Of a DNA stretch of 64,000 bases, positions 45,565 through 54,934 are shown piece by piece. Numbering within the stretch: the stretch's first letter is position 1; each line of letters opens with the position of its first letter. Origin of the DNA: Chiridota heheva (lineage: Eukaryota > Echinodermata > Holothuroidea > Apodida > Chiridotidae). The position numbers and the translations under genes are program-made. The stretch is from contig JAIGNY010003245.1 in the NCBI GenBank assembly GCA_020152595.1, positions 280,001 through 344,000 of the forward strand. The letters are read 5' to 3'. The notes beneath the pieces are model-generated. The model was given only the letters and a program-made list of their open reading frames with translations, did no database searches and was not told the origin of the DNA.

Positions 45565-45650
45565 CTGGTGAAGACGGAGGAAGTAGCAAGTCTGAGATAA
45601 GTCAGGTGTATGAGATCGCTAACTTCAATGGACTTACTCTGGAATTCAAG
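45565..45650 (+). CDS. stau: Staufen exon 5: start of dsRBD3
   Basis: Acceptor TTCATTCCTGTCAG to 45564 and donor AAG|GTAGGC after 45650. 86 bp, phase 1 in and phase 0 out. Encodes GEDGGSSKSEISQVYEIANF then NGLTLEFK. KSEISQVxEIA is the hallmark start of the third dsRNA-binding domain of Staufen, the one with the strongest dsRNA binding in characterised family members. The first alpha helix and first beta-strand entry are in this exon, and the rest follows in exon 6. Confidence 0.95.
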
Positions 45651-46014
45651 GTAGGCACACAGCTTTCAGTACCAGCTTCATTCAAAAGAAACATGTCTAA
45701 GATTTTGTTAATTTGATCCTCATCCCCAAAACAATCTATCTCAGAAAACCTAGACACACTAATTTTTTTCCCTAAATCTCTTCTTCACTTTTAATCAGTA
45801 TTTGGTATTTGTATTTAGATACTTTAGAGTTATCTACCTTCATTGTTTTCAGTTTTATTCAGGCTATTTTTATTATTATTTATTTCTTTCCCCTTTGATA
45901 CCAAACCACTAGATTTGATTTTCTTGAGAGTCCAGAAAATGGATTGTTTGGAAATCCTTTCAGGACATGATTTTATTGTTCAGCGCATTCCATTGGAATC
46001 TTTTGAACTATCTT

Positions 46015-46400
46015 GACAGATCTCATCTAAAAACATCCCATCCCTGCTCTTCTGCCCATCTCCTATTCAAAAATGTTCCAAATTTAAATCACTTCTTCTT
46101 AAAAACAGGAACAAAATCACACACCAAATTTGATCAAATTCAACACTCAGGTCTTGAGATATATTGGCAGACAATATAACAGACAATTAAAACTGGAACA
46201 TCCCCACCCTTCCATGTCTGCCCTTCCCTTGTCCTAATATGTCCAAAATTGTAGTCATTTCCTCCTTAAGCAGTAACAAAACCACAAATCATATCTAATC
46301 CAAATCCAATCATCAGTTCTTGAGATATGTTGGTGGCAAACAAACAAATAGACAAACGCAGGCAAAAACATATCTTATGTTTAACTTCGTTAGCAGAGGT
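46015..46400 (-). repeat. Reverse copy of the 35.5-37.2 kb repeat
   Basis: AGTAACAAAACCACAAAT, CCAATCATCAGTTCTTGAG and TTCGTTAGCAGAGG are the inverse of segments in the tandem duplication at 35504-37184. Confidence 0.75.
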
Positions 46401-46693
46401 AATTAGGATAGACATTTAAAACAAAGGGTTTACATCAGAAAATACCAAATTTGCCCTGTAATGCATCACAGAATTTTCATAAAATATGCAAATTAAAACC
46501 TGATCTTTAAAAATGCCTGAATTTTAACTGATTGTAGGACATATTTTGTGAATGTTCAATATATGTAAGTTTATAAAAGCAATTTAGCTATTAAATGTTG
46601 TCCATATATCTTTCTTGGTGGACATAAACTGATATGTCATTAGATGCTGGTTTTTATTATCTTTCTTGGTCATAATTGTCTCTCTGCCAAAAG

Positions 46694-46927
46694 GTACTGG
46701 ATGAAAGTGGTCCACCCCATCTCAAGAGCTATAAGGTTGAGTGCACTGTCGGGAACATCTCAGTGGAGGAATCTGGAACCTCCAAGAAAGAAGCCAAGAG
46801 GAAAGCCGCTGCCGCTGTATTGCCAAAGCTTAAATCCCTGCCTCCTCCGGAGAAATCCATCCGTCAGCCACGTCCTGGTTTCAACAAGCCTTTCTTCCAG
46901 AAGAAGAGAAATCCAAATATTAAAAAG
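46694..46927 (+). CDS. stau: Staufen exon 6: remainder of dsRBD3
   Basis: Acceptor CTCTGCCAAAAG to 46693 and donor AAG|GTATAG after 46927. 234 bp, 78 codons, phase 0 in and out. Residues 1-20 read VLDESGPPHLKSYKVECTVG, the beta hairpin with the GPxH motif that inserts into the dsRNA minor groove. SGTSKKEAKRKAAAAVL is the C-terminal helix with the KKxAK lysines contacting the phosphate backbone. After the domain comes a basic/proline linker (LPPPEKSIRQPRPGF, KPFFQKKRNPNIKK). Confidence 0.95.
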
Positions 46928-47113
46928 GTATAGAAATTATCAAGCTCTCTTAAATGGAAGTTCTCAAACACAACCTTAAGTTCTTTTATTTTCCATTTTT
47001 TTTTTCTTTCAAAGAAGATCTGCTCTGATTTTAAGTTCTTTTATTTTCCATTTTGTTTTTCTTTCAAAGAAGATCTGCTCTGATTTTAATATCCCTATTG
47101 AAATTGCAATTAA

Positions 47114-47606
47114 CCTTTCCAGGTTTCTAAATAGGCCATGCCCACCATAGCAACGTGATAACTATGTGGGGCAAACATACCTCAAATCCGCAATCGTGCA
47201 TTACCAATGCGTTGACATTTAGCCTAGATGTTTGCGAGGCCTGCCGTAAGCTTTGATTCATTTATGGCACTTCTCCGGATCTTTAGAGTGCTTAGCAAAT
47301 GGATAAACAAAATTCAGTTTGCTAACTGTTCTGGGTAACAGCAATCAGATTTACAAAGCCCGCAGCGGGAAGTTCAATTTTTGTTACCCATTTTGCCGTC
47401 ACTCAGTCTGTATGTGCACTGTGTTTGCAGAAATTTGTTTCGTACAGTAATTTGCATTGACTACATCAGCGCGTGCCGCTAGCTAGCTGTATTGTACCAG
47501 TACCGCGTAGGATGTTTGCCCCCACTTAGTTAGGCAGATTTTGTTGCTAGGCAAATTCATGCAGTGATTGGTTAAAACAAGCTGTCAATCATTAAACCCA
47601 GAAGGG
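47114..47606. mobile_element. piggyBac-like MITE, copy 1
   Basis: A 493-bp element flanked by TTAA on both sides (47110-47113 and 47607-47610). Ends CCTTTCCAGGTTT and AAACCCAGAAGGG are imperfect inverted repeats. Same sequence and orientation as 51557-52025. TTAA flanks are the signature of piggyBac integration. No open frame. Confidence 0.78.
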
Positions 47607-47662
47607 TTAATTGCTACATGTCTATAGACCTCTCATGGTTTCTTGTTTATTATTTGTTTTAG

Positions 47663-47836
47663 TCCGTGGAGGATGCTGACTTTGGTAGCCCCGGAATGGA
47701 TCCAATAAGCCGTCTGGTCCAGATCTGTCAGGGAAAGAAGCTGAAGGACCCATTGTTTGAGGTTCTACATGATCAACCTATACCAGATCGTAGCAAGGGA
47801 CGTGGGACTATATATAGGCACATCTTTACCGTTCAG
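47663..47836 (+). CDS. stau: Staufen exon 7: start of dsRBD4
   Basis: Acceptor TTATTTGTTTTAG to 47662 and donor CAG|GTGAGA after 47836. 174 bp, 58 codons, phase 0 in and out. Encodes an acidic linker (SVEDADFGSPG), then MDPISRLVQICQGKKLKDPL, the first helix of dsRBD4 (NPISRLxQIQQ in vertebrate Staufen), and beta-strands FEVLHDQPIPDRSKG and YRHIFTVQ. In vertebrate STAU1 this domain and dsRBD3 carry RNA binding, and dsRBD4 with the linker after it binds tubulin. Confidence 0.95.
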
Positions 47837-49004
47837 GTGAGACCAGAAGTGTCCATTGATATCTTAGCACAAATTTTCGTGCCCAGATCATGTAGTAAAT
47901 TAATCCTGCGGATAGAGGCATGAAAGCATGCACATTGAAAATTGTGTGTCACACAATATAGAAAAAGTCAAAGGCTTTCAACATGTGTTCACAACATTTT
48001 GCGACCAAATCTGGTCCCAAAATTGTTTTCGATATCATAATATCTATTAGTGGTCCATAAAGAATAAAATATCAAACATAATTAGTGGTCCGCAAAGAAT
48101 AAAATATCAAACATTATTAGTGGTCTGCAAAGAATAAAATATCAAACATCTTCTGTAAAATCATGAAATTTTACCTCTAAAAAACAGAAAATGAGCCATA
48201 AAGGATGCAAGTCATTCAAATAGATTTAAAACAAAAATAACGCATCAAAGCGCAAGCTTACGACGTGATGGCCTGTGCCCTTCATTGGGCATTTGTTCGT
48301 GACTTTACTGGAGTTCACTTTACTTTGCTCTTATACGCTCACATGACAGAGCGTATACATTTTGCAAGTTTGAAAAAAAAAGGCTCATTTGCTCATGAAT
48401 TTAGCTTTGTCAACTGTAATGATTAATCTAACTGTTTTCTTAGATTAATGTAGTTGCTATGTGAACATTAGATTTTGAAATTTTAAGAAGGGGCAAAAAT
48501 TTTCACATAGAAGTAAATGGTGTCAGCTCCGAAAAAGCGGTGCAGTGTTTTACACATAGAAATTCATTTCATTTTTACTATTGATATCTCTCAGTCGTCA
48601 TTAGAATAATGTCTGTCTGTTTTACCATACACAAACAATGTCTCAGCACAACTTTTGTATTTATTAGATCATAAGTTTTGAGATTCTTTTTCGATTGTGG
48701 AAATGAATGTAGTGTTGTTACTCCAGGGTCAAATAATGTGTGTAAGCTAGCTGTGGAGAAGATTCATTTAAATTTTGGAAGGGTGTTTTTATCAGTGACA
48801 TATTTACACTCTTGTTGGTTTGAGTGCAAATGTATAGATGGAGTTGTTATATCCTTTTAGACTGGCATGCAATCCCCACTTTAATCCTTGACCACTTTTA
48901 GATCAACTCTTTAACATCATTAGTCTCATCCGTAACTGCAGTATGTTCCACAATACTGTCTACTTTTATTACTCCTCCCTTAGCCTTCATACCTAACCTC
49001 TCTT

Positions 49005-50085
49005 CTACCTAGCCTATCCTTTATAGCACTTTCTTAGTTGTTACTTAGCCCATCCCTTATAGCACTTTCTTAGTTGTTACTTAGCCTATCTCTTATAGGA
49101 CTTTCTTAGTTGTTACTTAGCGTATCCCTTATAGCACTTTCTTAGTTGTTACTTGGCCTATCTCTTATAGGACTTTCTTAGTTGTTACTTAGCCTATCCC
49201 TTATAGCACTTTCTTAGTTGTTACTTAGCCTATGTCTTATAGCACTTTCTTAGTTGTTACTTAGCCTATCCTTTATAGCACTTTCTTAGTTCTTACTTAG
49301 CCCATCCCTTATAGCACTTTCTTAGTTGTTACTTAGCCTATCTTTTATAGGACTTTCTTAGTTGTTACTTAGCCTATCCCTTATAGCACTTTCTTAGTTG
49401 TTACTTAGCCTATCTCTTATAGGACTTTCTTAGTTGTTACTTAGCCTATCCCTTATAGCACTTTCTTAGTTGTTACTTAGCCTATCCCTTATAACACTTT
49501 CTTTGTTGTTACTAAGCCTATCTCTTATAACACTTTCTTAGTTGTTACTTAGCCTATGTCTTATAGCACTTTCTTAGTTGTTACTTAGCCCATCCCTTAT
49601 AGCACTTTCTTAGTTGTTACTTAGCCTATCTCTTATAGGACTTTTTTAGTTGTTACTTAGCCTATCCCTTATAGCACTTTCTTAGTTGTTACTTAGCCTA
49701 TCCCTTATAACACTTTCTTAGTTGTTACTAAGCCTATCTCTTATAAAACTTTCTTAGTTGTTACTTAGCCTATGTCTTATAGCACTTTCTTAGTTGTTAC
49801 TCAGCCTATCCCTTATAGCACTTTCTTAGTTGTTACTTAGCCTATCTCTTATAGCACTTTCATAGTTGTTACTGAGCCTATCCCTTATAACACTTTTTTA
49901 GTTGTTACTTAGCTTATCTCTTATAACACTTTCTTAGTTGTTACTTAGCCTATCCCTCATAACACTTTCTTAGTTGTTACTTAGCCTATCCCTTGTAGGA
50001 CTTTCTCAGTTGTTACTTAGCCTATCCCTTATTACACTTTCTTAGTTGTTAGCCTATTCCTTATAGCACTTTCTTAGTTGTTTGT
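49005..50085. repeat. 36-bp minisatellite, TTAGCCTATCCCTTATAGCA + CTTTCTTAGTTGTTAC
   Basis: About 30 head-to-tail copies of a 36-bp unit. Variable positions are mainly TCCCTT/TCTCTT and AGCACT/AGGACT/AACACT, with partial alternation of the variants along the array. No spacers, so not CRISPR-like. The pyrimidine-rich plus strand (CTTTCTTAG) contains repeated TTAG that could mimic 3' splice sites. Confidence 0.97.
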
Positions 50086-50569
50086 CATGTTTAACCCTTG
50101 TCTGTCGCTGTGTCACATATTTTCATCCAGAGTTGGAATTAATTATCAAATTTCCCACGGTCCTCAATAAAGGTCTTGAAAATCTACCCACAAAAAATGG
50201 TAACAGAAATAATATTAATGGTAGAAAATAATCTTTATATTTTTCCCTCTTTCACAATTTAATGTACTATTCATCACACAGTTACATGGGAGGCCATTTT
50301 TGGAGCACACATTTACCATATATACTGTTGCTTACTCAAGAAATCTTTTTTTTTTTTAATAATGAAAGAAAGAAAAAAATCTTCCTAGGAATTTCTGTTT
50401 TTCTCACTTATAACCGTGTTTTTTCTTCAGGTCTGTCCTCTAATGAATCTAGACTGGTCTCTTTTCACCAACTCTTAAACACCTCTCTTTCTCTCTAAAT
50501 GGATATTTAGAGTACCCCGCGGGGCATGTCACACCAGTACTTCATGCGCAATGACCATTTATGCAAATT

Positions 50570-51029
50570 TTGATAAACGTTGTGCAGGTGACCTGCAATG
50601 ACTTGAAGACATTTAGGCAATTAATTTTGTTAAATCAATAGATCAAAATAACTGAACCTATCGATCAATTGATTGAACCAATGTGAAACCATTTATGACA
50701 ATTTAATAACCCTGTTGCAGATGAGCTGCAATGACCAAATGGCTAGAAGGAAATTCCTTCAGTATTCAATATCAGTAAAATAAGTTCTTACAGTACAATC
50801 CTAACATTTTGCCAATCGATTTTGTCTAATCAATTGATTAAAATAACCGAGCCTATCAATTGAACCAATGAGAAACCATCTATGACAATTTGATTACCCC
50901 CTTGTAGGTGAGCTGCAAAGGCTAAGGAGCAACAGAAAATCAATAATCAATTCTGAATTCTCAATCAAAGTAACCTAATCAATCAATTAATTGAAGCAAT
51001 CAATAACCATTTTGATATCCTTTTTGCAG
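50570..51029 (+). repeat. Tandem decayed copies of the exon-8 3' splice site and exon start
   Basis: The true acceptor plus exon start (CAG|GTGAGCTGCAATGACCAGAA at 51027) has upstream look-alikes: GCAG|GTGACCTGCAATGACTTG (50588), GCAG|ATGAGCTGCAATGACCAA (50721) and GTAG|GTGAGCTGCAAAGG (50908). Preceding intron sequence (ATTGAACCAATG, ATGACAATTTRATAACC) is also repeated. All decoys meet a stop or lose the domain if used. Confidence 0.85.
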
Positions 51030-51220
51030 GTGAGCTGCAATGACCAGAAGGCTGAAGGGAAAGGAGCGACAAAGAAAGAAGCCAAGAAAGAAGCCGCCGA
51101 AGCCCTCCTGAAGGATATGGGGTACAACCCCACCCTCCATCTGAGCCCTCTATGTGTGTCCCAGGACTCGATGCCACCCCCTCCAAACCAGCCATCAAGC
51201 TGGAGGGTCAAGATAACAAG
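51030..51220 (+). CDS. stau: Staufen exon 8: end of dsRBD4 and linker, one-base frameshift
   Basis: Acceptor TATCCTTTTTGCAG to 51029 and donor AAG|GTCAGG after 51220. 191 bp, phase 0 in. Encodes VSCNDQKAEGKGATKKEAKK then EAAEALLKDMG, the last strand and the lysine-rich helix of dsRBD4. At the G run 51119-51122 one base is missing. The literal frame continues as YNPTLHLSPLC, while the frame one base later reads VQPHPPSEPSMCVPGLDATP then SKPAIKLEGQDNK, which resembles the proline-rich KPALK linker of vertebrate Staufen and ends in phase 0 to fit exon 9. Hence the same two interpretations as for exon 3. Confidence 0.9.
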
Positions 51221-51556
51221 GTCAGGAGAAACCTTTGGATTTTTGCCTGTTCTTTGGATTTTTTATTTTATTTTATAAATGCCCTTGCTTAAAGGTCTAT
51301 AGACAGTTTCAAAAGTTTTCTGTCCAATAACAAGCCAGAAAGAAAATTAAATTCTGAGTTTAATAGTCTTTGAAATTTGAAAATAGCAGGTGTGTACTTT
51401 TCAAGTTGTGAGCAATCAAGGTATGAACAGGTAAACATCTTAGGGTGCTGAGGTCTTTCTTTATATTTCCTGCCTTAATGTTCCAAATGCCTTCTTTATT
51501 TATCTCCAGGTTGTTTGGAAGTTTGTCCTGGTCAATTCCTCTTCATTAGAATTCAA

Positions 51557-52025
51557 CCTCTAGGTTTCCATATAGGCCACGCCCACCATAGCAACGCGGT
51601 AACTATGTGGGGCAAACAAACCTCAAATCCGCAATCGTGCATTACCAATGCGTTGGCATTTAGATGCACGCGAGGCCTGCCATAAGCTACGATTCATTTA
51701 TGGCACTTTTCCGGATTTTTAGAGTTTTTAGCCAATAAGATAAACAAAATTCGGTTTGCTAACTGTTCTGGGTAACAGAAATCAGATTTACAAAGCCCAC
51801 AGCACAATTTTTGTTCACCATTTTGCTGTCACTCAGTCAGTGTGTGCAGAAATTTGTTTTGTACAGTAAGTTGCATTGACTACATGAGTGTGTGCCGTTA
51901 GCTAGCTGTACTGTACCAGTACCACGTAGGATGTTTGCCCCAACTTAATTTCGCAGATTTTGTTGCTTGGCAAATTCATGCGGTGATTGGTTAAAACAAG
52001 CTGTCAATCATTAAACCCAGAAAGG
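51557..52025. mobile_element. piggyBac-like MITE, copy 2
   Basis: A 469-bp copy of the element at 47114-47606 (CCTCTAGGTTT start, AAACCCAGAAAGG end). The right flank is TTAA (52026-52029) and the left flank is TCAA, a decayed TTAA. Same orientation as copy 1. Confidence 0.75.
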
Positions 52026-52249
52026 TTAATTATCTTCCCTTTTCAAAGAGAAATGGCAGAGGGTTAAAAAACAAAGGAATTGCATCAGAAAATAGAGACT
52101 GTTTTCAGTTCATGCATCACAAGAGTAACACAGAAATTTGCATATTTGTACAACTATCTTCGTCAATTTTGATGAAATTTGTTGCCTTCATGTTTTTTAG
52201 TGAATTTTAAATCAATTAAGCTAATTTTTCCTCTACCTAAATATTTCCG

Positions 52250-53590
52250 GGTTTTCACATATACTACTAGATTGAACGTGTTGCGAGCGACGTGACTTCT
52301 ATTTCTATTCTCTCCAACTATTCATTTTGTTTCATTTCACCTTGCACTTTACCACCTAAATTTTGTTTTAAATCTTCATTTTCCGGGATTCTCTTTCTGT
52401 GGATGGGCTTCTGTTTTCGGTGAGATCGTTTCTTTTGTTATTTTTCCCTTCCGTTCTGACCAGACTTTCGGGCCTTATCATTACCTGTACAGCGATTCTC
52501 CTACAGTAGTTCCGCGGTTTTTTTTTTTTCTCTAGTTGCCTCGGGTCTCTCGGCCCTTGGGTTTTTTTTTCATCATGATGAAACGCTTCTGCCTTGACCT
52601 TGACCCTCCTTCCTCCTGGTGACCCACCTGCTACCTCTCCATTGACCATTATTCAGCCCCAATCCCCAAAGTTCTAATAATACAGGCCACCAATAAACAA
52701 GATAGTTTTTAAAACGTTTCCCCTTTTCTAATTCACAAAGCGCTCCAAGGACATGTTTGGTACCCTCCCCAAGGTCTCCACCCTCAGATCCGCTTATCTC
52801 CTGGTGCACTGCACCAAAGACACTCAAGCGACCACCCTCATTACCACCAAGATCCTTGCCAATACCGGTATTGACGTTACAGTCACCGCCCACCGTTTCC
52901 TAAACTTCAGCAAAGGTGTGGTTAGAACCAGAGACCTAGCCTACCTGACCGATTAAGACCTCGTAGAGTAACTTACCAATCAACATGTTACTGAAGCCCA
53001 TTGTCTCGTCCCCAAGAAAGACAGTGCCGAAACACCTACCAATACCATCTTCCTGACGTTTTTCACACCAATTCTCCCCTCCCACATCACTGTTGGCTAC
53101 CTGAGAATCCCAGTCACCCTTTATATTCCTAACCCCTCTGTTGTCATAAGTGCCAGAGGTATGGCCATGGTAAGAACTCCTGCCGCAGCCAAGCGCGCTG
53201 TGGCAACTGTTGAGCCCTGGACCATGACAGCGCCTCCTGCACCAGCACCCCACACTGCACCGATTGCAACGGTACTCATCCATCTCAAAAGACTGCCCCA
53301 CCTGGCTTCACTAAACACAAATAACCAAACTAAAAACCCTTAATCCCAACATCACTTACCCGGAGGCCAGGAAGCAATTTCTCGCTTCTTTCCACACTAA
53401 GCCATCCTAGTCGAGCGCAATCTCCTCTAACACCAATATCGCCACCCCTTCCCTCCCTAACACAACTAAACTGACTCACATACCCAAACAGACCTCACCT
53501 GGCTCTTCTTACCCAGTCCTAAGCCCATCTTCATTGCCAACAACTCAACCACACCCATTAAAAGTGTTTTGCTGAAGGACAGAATGTAGC
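52250..53590 (+). pseudogene. Jockey/CR1-like LINE ORF1 (nucleocapsid-like) remnant
   Basis: C/T-rich leader, then an open stretch at 52753-52956 reading MFGTLPKVSTLRSAYLLVHC, ANTGIDVTVTAHRF and KGVVRTRDLAYLTD, the RNA-binding core of LINE ORF1 proteins. After the stop near 52956 other frames carry PTNTIFLTFF-like and gag-knuckle sequence (KNSCRSQARCGNC, HCTDCNGTH). Multiple frame breaks. No RT follows, so the copy is truncated at about 53590. Confidence 0.7.
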
Positions 53591-53665
53591 GCTCATGATG
53601 GGAATGAACCCTTTTGCATATAAACACAACTCCTTAACTATTAAACCACTGCACCTCTTGCAAAG
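53560..53665 (-). mobile_element. Possible tRNA-derived SINE fragment
   Basis: On the minus strand, GTGCAGTGGTTTAATAGTTA (A-box-like) is followed by GGGTTCATTCCC (B-box-like) and then GTCCTTCAGCAAAACACTTT, an arrangement seen in deuterostome SINEs. It is not a functional tRNA. Confidence 0.45.
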
Positions 53666-53722
53666 GAATTGGTATTGCAGTAATAGATAATGTTTCTATT
53701 TTCTTATTCTTTATTTTTGCAG

Positions 53723-53783
53723 GATGACGAGATAGGCTCTGGAGATAGGAAAGTCACATTCAAAGATGACAACGATAAAGCAG
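53723..53783 (+). CDS. stau: Staufen exon 9: RKVTF linker
   Basis: Acceptor TTCTTTATTTTTGCAG to 53722 and donor CAG|GTAAAT after 53783. 61 bp, phase 0 in and phase 1 out. Encodes DDEIGSGDRKVTFKDDNDKA. The RKVTF core is conserved in vertebrate Staufen between dsRBD4 and dsRBD5 (GRKVTFFEP). It is the best anchor that the exon 8 frame shift must be corrected upstream. Small acidic exon, no fold of its own. Confidence 0.9.
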
Positions 53784-54104
53784 GTAAATAAACTATATGC
53801 ACATTTGGGGATAACTTGTCTTGTGAAATTTAAAGGGGTCATTCAGTGGTGAAGCATGTCAATCTAGTTTATATTAAAGAGATTTCAAAATATTAAAGTA
53901 AGGATTCAAAAAGATTCAATGAATTATTCAAATTTCAATTCTGTCTCATTTGTGTAGAAATGTCTGAAATCAGACTAGGTGTGACACATCCCGCCTCTCT
54001 TACAGACTTCAAAATTCCAACAAAATCAATCAATGTATTCTGGCAAAAATGCATTTATATTGGCCTAAAAGCATGAAAGACAACCAGTACAAGTTTGCTA
54101 TATA

Positions 54105-54520
54105 TCGTTGGCTACTTCTTTGCTATTTCATTGGCTACTTCTTTGCTATTTCATTGGCTACTTCTTTGCTATTTCATTGGCTACTTCTTTGCTATTCCAT
54201 TGGCTACTTCTTTGCTATTTCATTGGCTACTTCTTTGCTATTTCATTGGCTACTTCTTTGCTATTTCATTGGCTACTTCTTTGCTATTTCATTGGCTACT
54301 TTGCTATTTCATTGGCTACTTTGCTATTTTATTGGCTACTTCTTTGCTATTTCATTGGCTACTTCTTTGCTAATTCATTGGCTATGCCTTTGCTAATTCA
54401 TTGGCTACTTCTTTGCTATTTCATTGGCTACTTCTTTACTATTTCATTGGCTACTTCTTTGCTATTTTGTTGGCTGTATACCATCAGCTATTTCATTGCT
54501 TTTTCGTTAGCTACTTTGTT
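54105..54520. repeat. 23-bp minisatellite, CTATTTCATTGGCTACTT + CTTTG
   Basis: About 18 copies. Three frames remain open over parts of it (YFFAISLATSLLFHWLLLCY) because 23 is not divisible by three and the unit lacks stops. In Staufen intron 9. Confidence 0.95.
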
Positions 54521-54934
54521 GGCAATTTGATGGTACATCTTGTTTAAGAAGCCGATGCCCCCTTCTGAGATACACCGCCTCACCAGGCGCCCCTAAAATC
54601 AGACCAATAGCATAGACATTAGATAATAGCCTATGCAGTAATTGTTATGAAAATAAGCATGCATCAACAGCTCATGACGTATTTACCTGTACGTTTCCAG
54701 AATGTGGCATATGCAAATTAGATACTATTTGCATCCAAAATCTAAATACAGGTCATGAAGACAGCCTTACATTCTCATATTCATTTCAAATTGAAACTAA
54801 GTTACTTAAAATCATTTCACTTCTTATATCCCAAGGGCCTATTCGAACCCCTACCTCGTCTATGAATAATACAACACCTCCTTTAACCATTGCTTCTGTT
54901 TCCTTATATAACAAATTCACTTGTTCATTTTTTA
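54521..54934. other. Intron sequence, nothing recognised
   Basis: No gene or clear repeat. Confidence 0.4.

Larger units (their letters stand above)
47837..51029 (+). other. Staufen intron 7
   Basis: Includes a threefold 36-bp repeat (about 48046-48150), AT-rich sequence (48151-49000), the 36-bp minisatellite (49005-50085) and duplicated splice-site segments (50583-51029). Confidence 0.8.

Noticed and set aside
49005..50085. CRISPR-like array of 36-bp repeats
   Set aside because: Units are contiguous without unique spacers and the context is an animal intron.
52368..53301. Minus-strand open frames over the ORF1 remnant
   Set aside because: They are antisense shadows of the LINE ORF1 coding remnant on the plus strand.
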